Source: Streptomyces megasporus (GTDB taxonomy: Bacteria > Actinomycetota > Actinomycetes > Streptomycetales > Streptomycetaceae). Taken from it: a stretch of 64,000 nt of DNA. The stretch is taken from assembly GCF_000718985.1 (NCBI RefSeq), contig NZ_JODL01000003.1, positions 1-64,000 on the forward strand, in the 5' to 3' direction. How positions within the stretch are numbered: position 1 is the first letter of the stretch; every line of letters begins with the position of its first letter. The notes under the pieces are model-generated. The model was not told the DNA's origin, searched no databases, and saw only the letters and a list, made by a program, of their open reading frames with translations. Positions 35,099-45,295 of the stretch are shown here, piece after piece. The position numbers and the translations under genes were made by a program.

Positions 35099-36064
35099 TC
35101 AGTTCCGCAACTCCTTCAGCAGCGCCACGTCGCCCGCGTGCCCCTCCCGGCCGCCCGGCGTCTCGATGACCAGCGGCACGCCCGCGGTCGCCGGATGGCG
35201 GAACAGTTCGCGGAACGGCTCCGCCCCGATGTGTCCCGCCCCGATGTTCGCGTGACGGTCCCGGTGGGCGCCCACGACGTCCTTGGAGTCGTTGGCGTGG
35301 ATCAGGCGCAGCCGTCCCTCGCCCGCCACCGCCGTCACCTCGTCCAGCAGCGCCTTCATCCCGCCCTCGGCGGCCATGTCGTGCCCGGCGGCGAAGGCGT
35401 GGCAGGTGTCCAGGCAGACGCCGAGCCGGGGGTGCCGCTCCAGGGCGTCCAGGTACGGGCCCAGGTCCGCCACGCGGGAGCACAGGGAGGCGCCCTGGCC
35501 CGCGGTCGGCTCCAGCAGCAGCCAGGGGTCCTCCGAGTCCTCGCCCGGATCCAGCTCCTCCAGCAGCGGCAGCATCCGCTCCCGCACCTGGGCCAGGGCC
35601 GTGGCGCGGTCGCGTCCGCCGGTGGCCGACCCGGTGTGGACCACCACGCCCAGGGCGCCGATGTGCCGGGCGCGGCGCAGCGAGTGCCGCAGCGAGGTCA
35701 CGGAGAGGTCCACCGTGGCCTCGGTGTGGGAGCCGAAGTTGATCAGGTACGGGGCGTGGACGTAGGCCGGGAGGCCCTCGTCCGCGCAGGCCGTGCGGAA
35801 CGCCTCGTCCTGCCGGGGGTCGCCGGCCGGTGTGGCCCAGCCGCGCGGGTTGGCGACGAACACCTGGACGGCCTCCGCGCCGATCTCGCGGGCGTAGGCC
35901 AGTCCCTTGGCCGCGAGCCCGCCGGCCACGGCGACATGGCTGCCGACGGGGTTGCGGGCGCGCGGGGCGGGGAAACGGTCGGCGCCGTGTGGGGCGGGAC
36001 GCGGGGTGCGGGCCGGCGAGGACGACGGCGAGGACGAGGAGGACGACGAAGGCGCGGTGCTCAC
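35099..36064 (-). CDS. nfo: deoxyribonuclease IV (endonuclease IV)
   Basis: A 321-residue AP endonuclease for base excision repair, with the TIM-barrel metal ligands: SHVAVAGGL, HAPYLINFG, VVHTG, LEPTAGQG, CLDTCHAFAAGHD, HANDSKDVVGAHRDRHANIGAGHIG and VIETPGG. About 35 residues of Ser/Pro/Arg-rich sequence precede the catalytic fold and are absent from most relatives; the start may therefore be further in, although no better ribosome binding site is evident. Cytoplasmic. The gene begins behind a strong terminator of the upstream SLT gene and has its own transcript. Confidence 0.93.
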   Translation of the reverse strand: MSTAPSSSSSSSPSSSPARTPRPAPHGADRFPAPRARNPVGSHVAVAGGLAAKGLAYAREIGAEAVQVFVANPRGWATPAGDPRQDEAFRTACADEGLPAYVHAPYLINFGSHTEATVDLSVTSLRHSLRRARHIGALGVVVHTGSATGGRDRATALAQVRERMLPLLEELDPGEDSEDPWLLLEPTAGQGASLCSRVADLGPYLDALERHPRLGVCLDTCHAFAAGHDMAAEGGMKALLDEVTAVAGEGRLRLIHANDSKDVVGAHRDRHANIGAGHIGAEPFRELFRHPATAGVPLVIETPGGREGHAGDVALLKELRN

Positions 36065-36092
36065 ACAGTGCAGGGTGCCAGGTCCGAACGGC

Positions 36093-36136
36093 GAACGGCC
36101 CGGCGGCCCGCTCGCGAGCGGGCCGCCGGGCCGTTC
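36093..36136 (-). terminator. 22-bp near-perfect hairpin terminator
   Basis: Arms at 36093-36114 and 36115-36136 are a complete inverted repeat with essentially no spacer (loop forms from the central CGCG). It ends transcription of the SLT-domain gene before nfo on the minus strand. Confidence 0.82.
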
Positions 36137-36165
36137 CGTGGGGCGCGTCCGCCCGCCGGGGGCGA

Positions 36166-36948
36166 TCAGTAGGCCGAGTAGACGTTGTCCATCGAGCCGT
36201 ACCGGTCGGCCGCGTAGTTGCAGGCCGCGACGATGTTGGCCACCGGGTCGTAGATGTCCCAGGAGGTGCCCTCGACGTGGTACGCCTCGAAGGTGGGCGG
36301 GATCACCTGGAGCAGGCCCTTGGAGGGGATCCCGTTGCGGGCGTTGATGTCCCAGGTGTTGATGGCCCGGGGGTCCCCGCTGGACTCGCGGATGATGTTG
36401 CGGTGGATGCCCTCGTAGGAGCCCGGGATGCCCTCGCGCTCCATGATGGCCAGGGCCTCGCGGATCCAGCCGTCCAGGTTGTTCGGGTAGGAGGGGGCGG
36501 CCTGCCGCTGCTCGCGCTCGTGCGAGCGGTCGGCGGCCTGCTGCTCGGCGGTCCGCTCCGCGGCGGCCTGCTTCTCCGCGGCCTGCTTCTCCGCGGCCTG
36601 CCGCTCGGCCTCGGCCTGCCGGTGGGCCTCGTTCTTCTCCGCGGCCATCTCGTCGGCCGCGGCCTTCCGCTCCTCCTCGGCGGCGTCGGTCCGGGCCTTC
36701 TGGAAGGAGACGGCCGACTGCTCGAGGAGGTTGCCCGCCCGCAGGGCGGCGTCGTCGTCCTGGGGGGTCTGGGCGGACAGCTTCACCGGGGCGGGAGCGG
36801 CCTGGGCCGAGGCCGTGGGGGTGATCTCCTCGCTCGGCGCGAACCCGAGGGCCAGGGTGGCGGTGCCGGTGACCGCGGCTATGCCGATGGCCGAGAGCCT
36901 GCGGGTACCGGCCGTGCGGAACTGGTCGAGAAAGGTGGCAACGGTCAT
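36166..36948 (-). CDS. secreted SLT-domain (lysozyme-like) peptidoglycan hydrolase
   Basis: A 260-residue exported protein. ATG at 36948 gives a clean signal peptide (MTVATFLDQF...GIAAVTGTATLALGFAPSEEI then a SAQA-type cleavage region); an upstream ATG at 36996 is in frame but lacks a ribosome binding site. Next a charged coiled coil rich in EKQAAEKQAAAERTAEQQAA repeats (about 85-145) and a C-terminal SLT/lytic-transglycosylase fold with catalytic Glu in NIIRESSGDP and the GLLQVIPPTF and NIVAACNYAADRYGS blocks. It cleaves glycan strands. It is translated away from the PASTA kinase gene, suggesting a link in wall remodelling only by adjacency. Confidence 0.87.
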   Translation of the reverse strand: MTVATFLDQFRTAGTRRLSAIGIAAVTGTATLALGFAPSEEITPTASAQAAPAPVKLSAQTPQDDDAALRAGNLLEQSAVSFQKARTDAAEEERKAAADEMAAEKNEAHRQAEAERQAAEKQAAEKQAAAERTAEQQAADRSHEREQRQAAPSYPNNLDGWIREALAIMEREGIPGSYEGIHRNIIRESSGDPRAINTWDINARNGIPSKGLLQVIPPTFEAYHVEGTSWDIYDPVANIVAACNYAADRYGSMDNVYSAY

Positions 36949-37263
36949 GGGGGAGGAGAACCTCTTCCGATCGCTTGCGTCGCGGAGCCGGATCATCCGG
37001 ACCGGCCGTGGGGCCGGAGAGGGTGCGCCGGGTTCTGCTCCTCGGCGCCGTGCGACCGTTGCATTGTTAGCGCCCGGAACTTATCGGGACAAAGGGCGGA
37101 AGTACTACCCGGCCTCGTGGACTCCCCGGGCCGTCGGGTCCCGAGAAAGGCGTTTTTCCTGGTCGAAACGGGTGGAACGTCCACTAGGGAACTTCGTACG
37201 TGACGCACGCCCTATGGGGCGACTCACAGCCGTCGCCCCCTGGCGTGACGTTCCGTCACCGGC
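36949..37263. other. 315-base intergenic region upstream of the SLT gene
   Basis: The leader region of the SLT gene, read on the minus strand, lies between it and the end of the kinase gene. On that strand AGAGG precedes the ATG at 36948. TAACAAT on the minus strand (complement of 37061-37067 area) is the only -10-like element I see, and no riboswitch consensus is recognised. Nothing coding. Confidence 0.45.
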
Positions 37264-39207
37264 TCAACGCACCCAGATCGTAATCGTCGAGCCGCGCGGA
37301 GCCCGGTCCCCGCCGTCCACGGACTGGTCGAAGACCGTGCCGGTGATGAAGACCCTCCTGACCCTCACCTCGAAGCCCGCGTCCTCGAGGGCCTGCCGGG
37401 CCTCGCCCGCGCCCATCCCCGTCACGTCGGGGACCTCCACCGTCTCCGGCCCCTTGGAGACGGTGAGCCGGACGGTGTCGCCCTCGGCCGCGACCGCCCC
37501 CTCACCGGGGGACTGCCGGGCGACGGTGCCCGCCCTCTCCTCGGAGAACACCCGATCCGGGGCCACCTCGACCTTCAGCCCGGCCTCGGTCAGCCGCTGC
37601 CGCGCGGTGCCCTCGCTCTCCCCGACGACGTCGGGGATCTCGACGCGCTCCCCCTTGGAGACCACGAGCGCCACGGCCGCGCCGGGCCGCCGCTCGGCGC
37701 CCGCCCCGGGCTCCGTGCGGACCACCGAGCCCCGCTCGACGTCCGCGTCGAACTCCCTGGTCACCATGCCCGGCGCCAGGCCGGCGTCCTCCAGCCGCTC
37801 GCGGGCCTCGGCCAGGGGGACGCCCGCCACGTCGGGGACCTCCACCCGCTCGGGGCCGCGGGAGACGGTGATGGTCACCGTGCCGTTGCCGCGGATGCGC
37901 TCACCGCGACCGGGGTCGGTGGCGATGACCCGCCCCTTCTCCACGGTCTCGCTGTGGTCGTGGACGACCTCCCAGTCCAGCCCGGCGTCCTCGATGGCCT
38001 TCTTGGCCTCGGTCTCGGTCAGGGAGAGCACCCCGGGCGTCCGGACGAACTGACCGGAGGTGACGTACCACACGCCCAGCCCCACGCCGAGGAGCAGCAA
38101 AACGGCCGCCACCACCGCCACCGAGCGGCGCGGTCGCGATCCTGGCCGCGGACGACGGCCGGCCGGCGGACCGGCCGGCGCGGGCAGCACACTGGTGTGC
38201 TCCGGGGCGCCCGCGTCCGGCGGGGCCGCGGGGGCGCGGCGCGGAAGGACGGTGGTGCGGTCCTCGGAACCGACGGGAGGACCGTCGGGGAAACCGTCGG
38301 TCGCGCCGGCTTGGTCGCCGGATCCGGCGACGGGCGGCGGCACGGCGTCGAGCTGCTCGTCGGTCAGCGACTGTCGGACGGCGCGCACCTCGGCGAGCAG
38401 CTCGACGGCGTCGGCCGGGCGCGACTCGGGATCGCGGGCGGCGGTACGGGCCACCAGGTCGTCGAGCGCGCCGGCCAGGCCGGGGACGGCGGCGGACGGG
38501 GGCGGCACGTCCTCGTTCAGGTGCTGGTAGAGCACCTGGGCCGGGGTGCCGCCGGGGTGCGGCTTGCTCCCGGTCAGCATCTCGTACAGCACCACGCCGC
38601 AGGCGTAGACGTCGGCCCGCGCGTCGGCGGTGCCGTGCTCGATCTGCTCGGGCGCGAGGTAGGAGACGGTGCCCATCACCGAGCCGGTGGAGGCGGAGGT
38701 CTGCTGGTCCACGGCCCGCACCAGGCCGAAGTCGGCGACCTTCACCCGCCCGTCGTCCCCTATCAGGACGTTCTCCGGCTTCACGTCGCGGTGCACCAGG
38801 TGCGCCAGGTGGGCGGCGCCCAGCGCGGCGAGCACCGCCTCCAGGATCTCCAGGGCGGCGCGCGGCCGGAGGGCCCCGCGCTCGCGCAGGACGTCGCGCA
38901 GGGTGCAGCCCTGGACGTACTCCATCGCGAGGTAGACGTAGCCGCCGTCCGATCCCTGGTCGAAGACCCCCACCACGTTGGGGTGCGCCAGGCGCGCGGC
39001 GGACTTGGCCTCCCGGATGAACCGCTCGACGAACGAGGCGTCGGTCGCGAGGGAGGGGTGCATCACCTTCAGGGCGAGCACCCGGTCGAGCCGGGTGTCC
39101 AGGGCCCGGTAGACCGTGGCCATGCCGCCGACGGCGACGCGCGCTTCCACGCGGTACCGGCCGTCGAGCACGTGCCCGATCAAGGGGTCCTGGAGGGTCG
39201 TGTCCAC
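37264..39207 (-). CDS. PASTA-domain Ser/Thr protein kinase (PknB/PknL-like)
   Basis: A 647-residue membrane kinase. The kinase domain (about 15-275) has the Gly loop VAVGGMATVY, Lys47 in LALKVMHP, HRDVKPENVL (Asp141), DFGL (159-162) and the APE of SYLAPEQIE. After a proline-rich linker there is one membrane helix (about 358-378) and four extracellular PASTA repeats (from about 380) that bind peptidoglycan fragments or lipid II. This is the standard actinobacterial growth-control kinase. In M. tuberculosis, PknL phosphorylates Rv2175c; the Rv2175c-like gene lies 4 kb away here. No phosphatase gene is adjacent. Confidence 0.94.
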   Translation of the reverse strand: MDTTLQDPLIGHVLDGRYRVEARVAVGGMATVYRALDTRLDRVLALKVMHPSLATDASFVERFIREAKSAARLAHPNVVGVFDQGSDGGYVYLAMEYVQGCTLRDVLRERGALRPRAALEILEAVLAALGAAHLAHLVHRDVKPENVLIGDDGRVKVADFGLVRAVDQQTSASTGSVMGTVSYLAPEQIEHGTADARADVYACGVVLYEMLTGSKPHPGGTPAQVLYQHLNEDVPPPSAAVPGLAGALDDLVARTAARDPESRPADAVELLAEVRAVRQSLTDEQLDAVPPPVAGSGDQAGATDGFPDGPPVGSEDRTTVLPRRAPAAPPDAGAPEHTSVLPAPAGPPAGRRPRPGSRPRRSVAVVAAVLLLLGVGLGVWYVTSGQFVRTPGVLSLTETEAKKAIEDAGLDWEVVHDHSETVEKGRVIATDPGRGERIRGNGTVTITVSRGPERVEVPDVAGVPLAEARERLEDAGLAPGMVTREFDADVERGSVVRTEPGAGAERRPGAAVALVVSKGERVEIPDVVGESEGTARQRLTEAGLKVEVAPDRVFSEERAGTVARQSPGEGAVAAEGDTVRLTVSKGPETVEVPDVTGMGAGEARQALEDAGFEVRVRRVFITGTVFDQSVDGGDRAPRGSTITIWVR

Positions 39208-39352
39208 GGCGCAGAGTCTACGAGCCGCCGTGCCGGCCCCCGCCCGCGCCGGCCGCAGGCACGCCGGAACGGTGCCGAACGGTGACGAAACCGCCGCACC
39301 GGCGCGACACGCGGACGGGCGGCCCGGCCGTCCGTCCGCGTGTCTCGGCCCG

Positions 39353-40156
<804 letters not shown>

Positions 40157-40381
40157 TCAGCCCCCCTGGACCGCGGTCAGGACCTCGACGCGGTCGCCGG
40201 AGCCAAGGAGGGTCCGCGGCCACTGCCCGCGCGGCACGACGGTCTCGTTGACGGCCACCGCGACCCCCGTGGACGCGGTGGTGAGGGTCGCCACGAGCCG
40301 GTCGAGGGTGAGGTCGTCCGCGACCTCGCGGGGCTCTCCGTTGACGTGGACGGTGACACGGGCGGTGAGGTGAGTGCTCAT
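40157..40381 (-). CDS. thiS: thiamine sulfur-carrier protein
   Basis: A 74-residue ubiquitin-fold protein with the essential C-terminal Gly-Gly (LTAVQGG), which is adenylated and thiocarboxylated before donating sulfur to ThiG. Homologous features are HVNGEPREVADDLTLDRLV and AVNETVVPRGQWPRTLLGSGDRVEVL. The ATG overlaps the thiO stop (ATGA), so translation is coupled. The sulfur-loading enzyme ThiF is not found in this window. Confidence 0.94.
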   Translation of the reverse strand: MSTHLTARVTVHVNGEPREVADDLTLDRLVATLTTASTGVAVAVNETVVPRGQWPRTLLGSGDRVEVLTAVQGG

Positions 40382-41523
40382 GTGTGGCTCTCCTGGAGCG
40401 TGCGGTCGAAGCGTCGGGGGGTGAACGGACGGATCTCCTCGGGGGGCTCGCCGGTGGTCAGGGTCTCGGCCAGGGCGTCGCCGGTGATCGGCGCGAGCAG
40501 CACCCCGTTGCGGTGGTGGCCGGTGGCCAGGTGGAGGTCGGGCAGGACGGTCGGGCCGAGCAGCGGCGCGTTGTCGGGGGAACCGGGGCGCAGCCCCGCC
40601 CGCGTCTCCACCAGCGGCAGCTCGGTGATGCCGGGCACCAGCTCGTGCGCGTCGCGCAGCAGCTCGTAGACGCCGCCCGCCGTCACCGTGGTGTCCCAGC
40701 CCAGCTCCTCGCTGGTGGCGCCGAGCACCAGCTCGCCGTCCGCCCGCGGCACCAGATAGACGTGGCCGCCGCGGACCAGCGCCCGCACGGTGCGGGAGAG
40801 GAAGGGGGCGTACGCGGACGGGACGCGCAGCCGCAGGATCTGGCCCTTGACCGGGCGCACCGGCGGCAGCGCCTCCTCGGGCACCCCCGCCAGCCGCCCG
40901 CTCTCGCTGCCCGCCGCCAGCACCACCCGGTCGGCCTCCACCGTGGTGCCGTCCGCCAGGACCACTCCCGCCGCCCGGCCGCCGGCGACCGCCAGCCGCT
41001 CGGCCCGCCGCCGGACGAAGGCCACTTCGGTGCGTTCGCAGGCGGTCAGCAGCGCGGCCGTCAGACGTCTGGGGTCGGTCTGGTGGTCGCCGTCCACGCG
41101 CAGCCCGCCGCGGACCCCCGGGGCGAGCATCGGCTCCAGACGGCGGCACTCCCGGCCGGTCAGCCACGTCGAGTCCAGTCCGCAGCGCCTGTGCAGGGCG
41201 TGCAGCTCCCGCAGGTGGGCGCGGTCGTCGGCGTCCAGGGCGACCGCGAGGGTGCCGCAGGCGCGGTAGCCGATCCCGTGGCCGGACGCCTCCTCCAGCT
41301 CGGCTGCGAAGGCCGGATAGCGGCGCGCGGAGGCGAGATTGAGGGCGAGCAGGGACTCCTCGCCGTAGTGCAGTTCGGTGACGGCCGCCAGCATCCCGGC
41401 CGCCACCCGGGCCGCGCCGCCGCCCGGCTCCGGGTCGACGACCGTGACCTCCGCCCCCCGCTGCGCCGTCCGCCAGGCCGTGACCAGCCCGATGACGCCA
41501 CCGCCGATGATCACCACGCGCAT
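40378..41523 (-). CDS. thiO: glycine oxidase ThiO
   Basis: A 381-residue FAD enzyme oxidising glycine to dehydroglycine for thiazole synthesis. It has the dinucleotide fold VVIIGGGVIGLVTAW at the start, a GMLAAVTE motif, and near the end GLRPGSPDNAPLLGPT and TGHHRNGVLLAPITGD, all typical of ThiO and D-amino-acid oxidase relatives. An in-frame upstream ATG would begin inside the riboswitch and is rejected. The ribosome binding site (AAGGGAGGGA) is the last part of the TPP riboswitch, so starting the operon is controlled translationally or by premature termination. Confidence 0.94.
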   Translation of the reverse strand: MRVVIIGGGVIGLVTAWRTAQRGAEVTVVDPEPGGGAARVAAGMLAAVTELHYGEESLLALNLASARRYPAFAAELEEASGHGIGYRACGTLAVALDADDRAHLRELHALHRRCGLDSTWLTGRECRRLEPMLAPGVRGGLRVDGDHQTDPRRLTAALLTACERTEVAFVRRRAERLAVAGGRAAGVVLADGTTVEADRVVLAAGSESGRLAGVPEEALPPVRPVKGQILRLRVPSAYAPFLSRTVRALVRGGHVYLVPRADGELVLGATSEELGWDTTVTAGGVYELLRDAHELVPGITELPLVETRAGLRPGSPDNAPLLGPTVLPDLHLATGHHRNGVLLAPITGDALAETLTTGEPPEEIRPFTPRRFDRTLQESHT

Positions 41524-41533
41524 GGGCGCCGTG

Positions 41534-41626
41534 TCCCTCCCTTCGCCGGTATGACCCGGATCAGGTTCGTACGGTCGGAGGCCGCGCAAGCCTCCCTCTC
41601 AGCCCGGTGCGCCGGGCTCCCGCGAC
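41534..41626 (-). promoter_or_regulatory. TPP riboswitch upstream of thiO-thiS-thiG
   Basis: On the minus strand: a GGGAGC-type start (GCGGGAGCCC), CTGAGAGGG in the second arm, and the conserved GAACCTGATCCGGGTCATAC followed by CGGCGAAGGGAGGGA. These are the THI-box signatures. Thiamine pyrophosphate binding should hide the ribosome binding site AAGGGAGGGA, which lies ten bases before the thiO ATG. Confidence 0.93.
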
Positions 41627-41782
41627 GTTCGTCCTCTCGAGCGTCCCCTCGAGGTTTCGCCCACCCTATCCAGGGGCCTCGGCGCGGCAGAAGGGAGCCC
41701 GGGGACGGAGCGGTCCCGGACGGGCGGCGGGGAGTTCGGGGCGCGGATCCCGAAGGCCGCGTCGACCTCCTACAGTGATCGC

Positions 41783-43033
41783 GTGAGTGTGCGAACCGAG
41801 CAGAGCGGGCGGCGGGTCCTCGTCGTCGGGGCCGGGATGGCCGGAGTGCAGACCGCCGTGCGACTGCGCGAGCGGGGATGGTCCGGGGCGATCACCCTGG
41901 TCGGCGCCGAACCGCACCGGCCGTACGACCGGCCGCCGCTGTCCAAGGCGGTGCTGACCGGCAAGGCCGACGCCGTCTCGGAGACCGCCTTCGAGGTCGA
42001 CTTCGACGCGCTCGACGTCGAACTGCTGCTGGGACGGAGCGCCACCGGGCTGCGCGCCGACGACCGGGAGGTGGACACCGACGCCGGACCGCTGCCGTAC
42101 GACCACCTGGTCCTCGCCACCGGCGCCGAACCGATCCCCCTGCCCGGCACCGAGGGCACCCCCGGGGTGCACCTGCTGCGCACCCTCGACGACGCCGAGC
42201 GGCTGCGGCCGGTGCTCGCCGCCCGCCGGCACGTGGTGGCCGTCGGGGCGGGCTGGATCGGCGCCGAGTTCGCCACCGCCGCCCGCGAGGCGGGCTGCCG
42301 GGTGACGGTGGTCGAGGCCGCGGACCGGCCGCTGGCCGGGGTGCTGCCGCCCGAGGTCGCCGATCACATGCGCCGCTGGTACGCGGAGGCGGGCGTCGAA
42401 CTGGTCACCGGACGCGCCGTCACCGGCGTGCGGGTCGGCGACGCGCACCCGTGCGTGGTGGAGTTGGCCGACGGCTCGTCGCTGCCCGCCTGGGCCGTGG
42501 TGGTCGGGATCGGCGCGCGTCCGGCCACCGGCTGGCTGGCGGGGTCGGGGCCGGCCCTGGGCGAGGACGGCTCGGTGCTGGTCGACGACCGGCTGCGCAC
42601 CTCCCTCCCCGACGTGTACGCCGTGGGGGACTGCGCCTCCTTCCCCTCCGCCCGGTACGGCCGCCGACTGCTGGTCCACCACTGGGACAACGCGCTCCAG
42701 GCGCCGCGCACGGTCGCCTCGCTGCTGGTGGGGGGCGAGGCCGAGACGCCGGCGTACGACCCGGTGCCGTACTTCTGGTCCGAGCAGTTCGGCCGTTTCG
42801 TCCAGTACGCGGGCCACCACGACGACCGTGACGAGATGCTGTGGCGCGGCGACCCGGAGGCCCCCTCCTGGTCGGTGTGCTGGCTGCGCGACGGTGTGCT
42901 GAACGCGGTGCTGGCGGTGGGGCGACCGCGCGACATCGCCCAGGGACGCAAGCTGATCGAGCGCGCGGCGACCCTGGACCCGGTGCGGGCCGCCGACCCG
43001 TCCGTCCCCCTGAAGAGCGCCGTGCGCTCGTGA
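41783..43033 (+). CDS. ferredoxin-NAD(P) reductase-like flavoprotein
   Basis: A 416-residue pyridine nucleotide-disulfide family protein with two nucleotide folds: FAD site VLVVGAGMAGVQTAVRL at the start and NAD(P) site VVAVGAGWIGAEFATAAREAG near 150, plus VYAVGDCASF. The C-terminal reductase domain resembles ferredoxin reductases of Rieske dioxygenase or P450 systems. TACAGT (41771-41776) lies six bases before the GTG, so the message may be leaderless. Electron acceptor is unknown; no ferredoxin or P450 gene is next to it. It diverges from the thi operon. Confidence 0.88.
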   Translation: MSVRTEQSGRRVLVVGAGMAGVQTAVRLRERGWSGAITLVGAEPHRPYDRPPLSKAVLTGKADAVSETAFEVDFDALDVELLLGRSATGLRADDREVDTDAGPLPYDHLVLATGAEPIPLPGTEGTPGVHLLRTLDDAERLRPVLAARRHVVAVGAGWIGAEFATAAREAGCRVTVVEAADRPLAGVLPPEVADHMRRWYAEAGVELVTGRAVTGVRVGDAHPCVVELADGSSLPAWAVVVGIGARPATGWLAGSGPALGEDGSVLVDDRLRTSLPDVYAVGDCASFPSARYGRRLLVHHWDNALQAPRTVASLLVGGEAETPAYDPVPYFWSEQFGRFVQYAGHHDDRDEMLWRGDPEAPSWSVCWLRDGVLNAVLAVGRPRDIAQGRKLIERAATLDPVRAADPSVPLKSAVRS

Positions 43034-43062
43034 CTGTCGGTGAGAGGTGGCAGGCTTGTGCC

Positions 43063-43428
43063 GTGACCGAGATTGACGCGAAGACCGATGCTCTCGTTCC
43101 GGCCTGGCTCACCGTCCCCGATGTCGCCGAGAAGCTCGGCGTCGAGGTGACGCGCGTACGTCAGCTCATCAGGGAGGGCCAGCTCATCGCGGTGCGCCGC
43201 GGCGAGAACAAGGTGCTCCAGGTACCGGCCGACTTCATCGGCGAGGGCCGGATCGTGAAGGGCCTGCCCGGGACGATCACCCTCCTCAAGGACGACGGCT
43301 TCAGTGACGAGGAGATGCTGGAGTGGCTGTTCACCCCTGACGACACCCTGCCCGGCACCCCGGCGCAGGCACTGCGCGAGAATCGCGGGACAGAGGTGAA
43401 GCGCCGGGCCCAGGCGCTCGCCGTCTGA
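43063..43428 (+). CDS. Rv2175c-like DNA-binding protein (winged HTH)
   Basis: A 121-residue protein with an N-terminal helix-turn-helix ([40 protein letters not shown]) followed by a C-terminal domain conserved in actinomycetes ([34 protein letters not shown]). This is the Rv2175c family. In M. tuberculosis Rv2175c is phosphorylated by the neighbouring kinase PknL, which weakens DNA binding; here a PASTA kinase gene lies about 4 kb away. GTG start. The target genes are unknown. A strong terminator follows, so it is its own unit or the end of the flavoprotein unit (29-base gap). Confidence 0.9.
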   Translation: MTEIDAKTDALVPAWLTVPDVAEKLGVEVTRVRQLIREGQLIAVRRGENKVLQVPADFIGEGRIVKGLPGTITLLKDDGFSDEEMLEWLFTPDDTLPGTPAQALRENRGTEVKRRAQALAV

Positions 43429-43481
43429 TCCGCGCCCCGCGCGGAGAGGACGGACACCGAGGACCGCACGACCGATCCACC

Positions 43482-43525
43482 GGCGTACGGGCCGCGGCAC
43501 CGACGCGTGCCGCGGCCCGTACGCC
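43482..43525 (+). terminator. 19-bp hairpin terminator after the Rv2175c-like gene
   Basis: GGCGTACGGGCCGCGGCAC and its exact complement, separated by a 6-base loop, 53 bases after the stop codon and just ahead of thiE. Confidence 0.83.
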
Positions 43526-43546
43526 CCACCCGGGGGGATGGCCCAC

Positions 43547-44203
43547 ATGGCCCACACGGCGACGACCGCACGCGAGCGACTCGGCGACGCACGCCTGTAC
43601 CTGTGCACGGACGCGCGCAAGGAGCGCGGCGACCTGCCGGAGTTCCTGGACGCGGTGCTCTCCTCGGGCGTCGACATCGTGCAACTGCGCGACAAGACCC
43701 TGGAGGCGGCCGAGGAACTGGAGCACCTGGCCGTCTTCGCCGACGCCTGCCGTCGCCACGGCAGGCTGCTGGCCGTCAACGACCGGGCGGACGTCGCCCA
43801 CGCCGCCGGCCCCGACGTCCTCCACCTGGGCCAGGGCGACCTGCCGGTGCGGGCCGCCCGCGCGATCCTGGGCGACGACATCCTGATCGGCCGCTCCACC
43901 CACACCGAGACCGAGGTGGACGCGGCGCTGACCGATCCGGGCGTGGACTACTTCTGCACCGGCCCCTGCTGGCCCACCCCCACCAAGCCGGGGCGGCCCG
44001 CCCCCGGTCTGTCCCTGGTCCGCCACGCCGCCGCGCGCGAGCCCCGACGCCCCTGGTTCGCCATCGGCGGGATCGACGCGTCCAACCTGGACGAGGTCCT
44101 CGCGGCGGGGGCGCGGCGCGTGGTGGTGGTCCGCGCGATCACCGAGGCGGACGATCCGGGAGCCGCCGCCGCGGAACTCGCCGAGCGGCTGAGGGACGCC
44201 TGA
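43547..44203 (+). CDS. thiE: thiamine-phosphate synthase
   Basis: A 218-residue TIM-barrel enzyme joining the thiazole and pyrimidine phosphates. Conserved: [46 protein letters not shown], the diphosphate loop [11 protein letters not shown] and [27 protein letters not shown]. The ATG at 43547 is preferred because GGGGGG lies nine bases upstream; an ATG three codons earlier is possible. It is on the other strand from thiOSG and lacks a visible TPP riboswitch. The operon order is otherwise unlike many bacteria, with a flavoprotein and a DNA-binding gene in between. Confidence 0.95.
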   Translation: MAHTATTARERLGDARLYLCTDARKERGDLPEFLDAVLSSGVDIVQLRDKTLEAAEELEHLAVFADACRRHGRLLAVNDRADVAHAAGPDVLHLGQGDLPVRAARAILGDDILIGRSTHTETEVDAALTDPGVDYFCTGPCWPTPTKPGRPAPGLSLVRHAAAREPRRPWFAIGGIDASNLDEVLAAGARRVVVVRAITEADDPGAAAAELAERLRDA

Positions 44204-44259
44204 GTCCGACAACGCCCGAGACCGTCCCCGGCGTCCGGGCGTCCGGGGCGTCCGCGCGG

Positions 44260-44312
44260 GGGAGATTGTCCACTTGGTGGACGGCAAACGGGCTTACCGG
44301 ACAAAATCTCCC
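44260..44312. promoter_or_regulatory. nested inverted repeats upstream of metF
   Basis: GGGAGATT (44260-44267) is repeated in inverted form as AATCTCCC (44305-44312), enclosing GTCCAC-TTG-GTGGAC (44268-44282, a perfect 6-bp inverted repeat). It lies upstream of the metF -10 (TAGCCT, 44343-44348), from 95 to 43 bases before the start codon, so it is more likely a protein-binding site or the thiE terminator than an mRNA leader. Confidence 0.5.
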
Positions 44313-44354
44313 GAGGATGGGGTGGGTTCCCGCACGGCCGGTTAGCCTGCCCGT

Positions 44355-45272
44355 ATGGCTCTCGGTACCCCTTCCACCAGGACGGATCACGCTCCCACCG
44401 TCCGCGAGCTGCTGGCGTCCGGCGAGCGTTCGTACTCCTTCGAGTTCTACGCGCCCAAGAGCGACAAGGGCGAGCGCACCCTCTGGAACGCCATCCGTCG
44501 GGTGGAGGCCGTCGGCCCGACCTTCGTGTCGGTGACCTACGGCGCCGGCGGTTCCTCCCGCGAGGGCACCGTCCGCGCCATCGAGCGGATCGCCACCGAG
44601 ACCACCCTCACCCCGGTCGCCCACCTCACCGCGGTGGACCACTCGGTGGCCGAACTGCGCAACGTCATCGGTCAGTACGCCGACGCCGGGGTGCGCAACA
44701 TGTTCGCGGTCCGCGGCGACCCGCCCGGCGACCCGACGGGCGAGTGGATACCGCACCCGCAGGGCGTCACCTACGCCGCCGAGCTGGTCCGGCTCATCAA
44801 GGAGTCGGGGGACTTCTGCGTCGGGGTGGCGGCCTTCCCGGAGATGCACCCGCGCTCCACGGACTGGGAGAGCGACATCCGGCACTTCGTGGCCAAGTGC
44901 CGCGCCGGCGCCGACTACGCCATCACCCAGATGTTCTTCTATCCGGAGGACTATCTGCGCCTGCGGGACAGGGTGGCGGCCGCGGGTTGCGACACCCCGA
45001 TCATCCCGGAGATCATGCCGGTCACCAACGTGCGGCAGATCGAGCGGTTCGCGAAGCTCAGCAACGCGACCTTCCCCCCGGAACTGGCCGAACGCATCCT
45101 GGCGGTCGAGCACGATCCGGCCGCTGTACGCTCGTTGGGAATCGAGTACGCCACGGAACTGTGTGCGAGGCTGATGTCGGAAGGCGTCCCCGGACTCCAC
45201 TTCATCACCCTCAATCACTCCACGGCGACGCTGGAAATCTACGAGAATCTGGGCCTGCACCGGCGGGGCTAG
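44355..45272 (+). CDS. metF: methylenetetrahydrofolate reductase
   Basis: A 305-residue FAD enzyme making 5-methyl-THF for methionine synthesis. Signatures: [20 protein letters not shown] (substrate and FAD contacts), [56 protein letters not shown] and [11 protein letters not shown]. The length is normal for the bacterial, single-domain form. TAGCCT ends six bases before the ATG, so the message may be leaderless. It is followed after 23 bases by a membrane-protein gene. Regulation may use the inverted repeats upstream. Confidence 0.96.
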   Translation: MALGTPSTRTDHAPTVRELLASGERSYSFEFYAPKSDKGERTLWNAIRRVEAVGPTFVSVTYGAGGSSREGTVRAIERIATETTLTPVAHLTAVDHSVAELRNVIGQYADAGVRNMFAVRGDPPGDPTGEWIPHPQGVTYAAELVRLIKESGDFCVGVAAFPEMHPRSTDWESDIRHFVAKCRAGADYAITQMFFYPEDYLRLRDRVAAAGCDTPIIPEIMPVTNVRQIERFAKLSNATFPPELAERILAVEHDPAAVRSLGIEYATELCARLMSEGVPGLHFITLNHSTATLEIYENLGLHRRG

Positions 45273-45295
45273 AAGACGGGGTGGGGAGGACGCAC

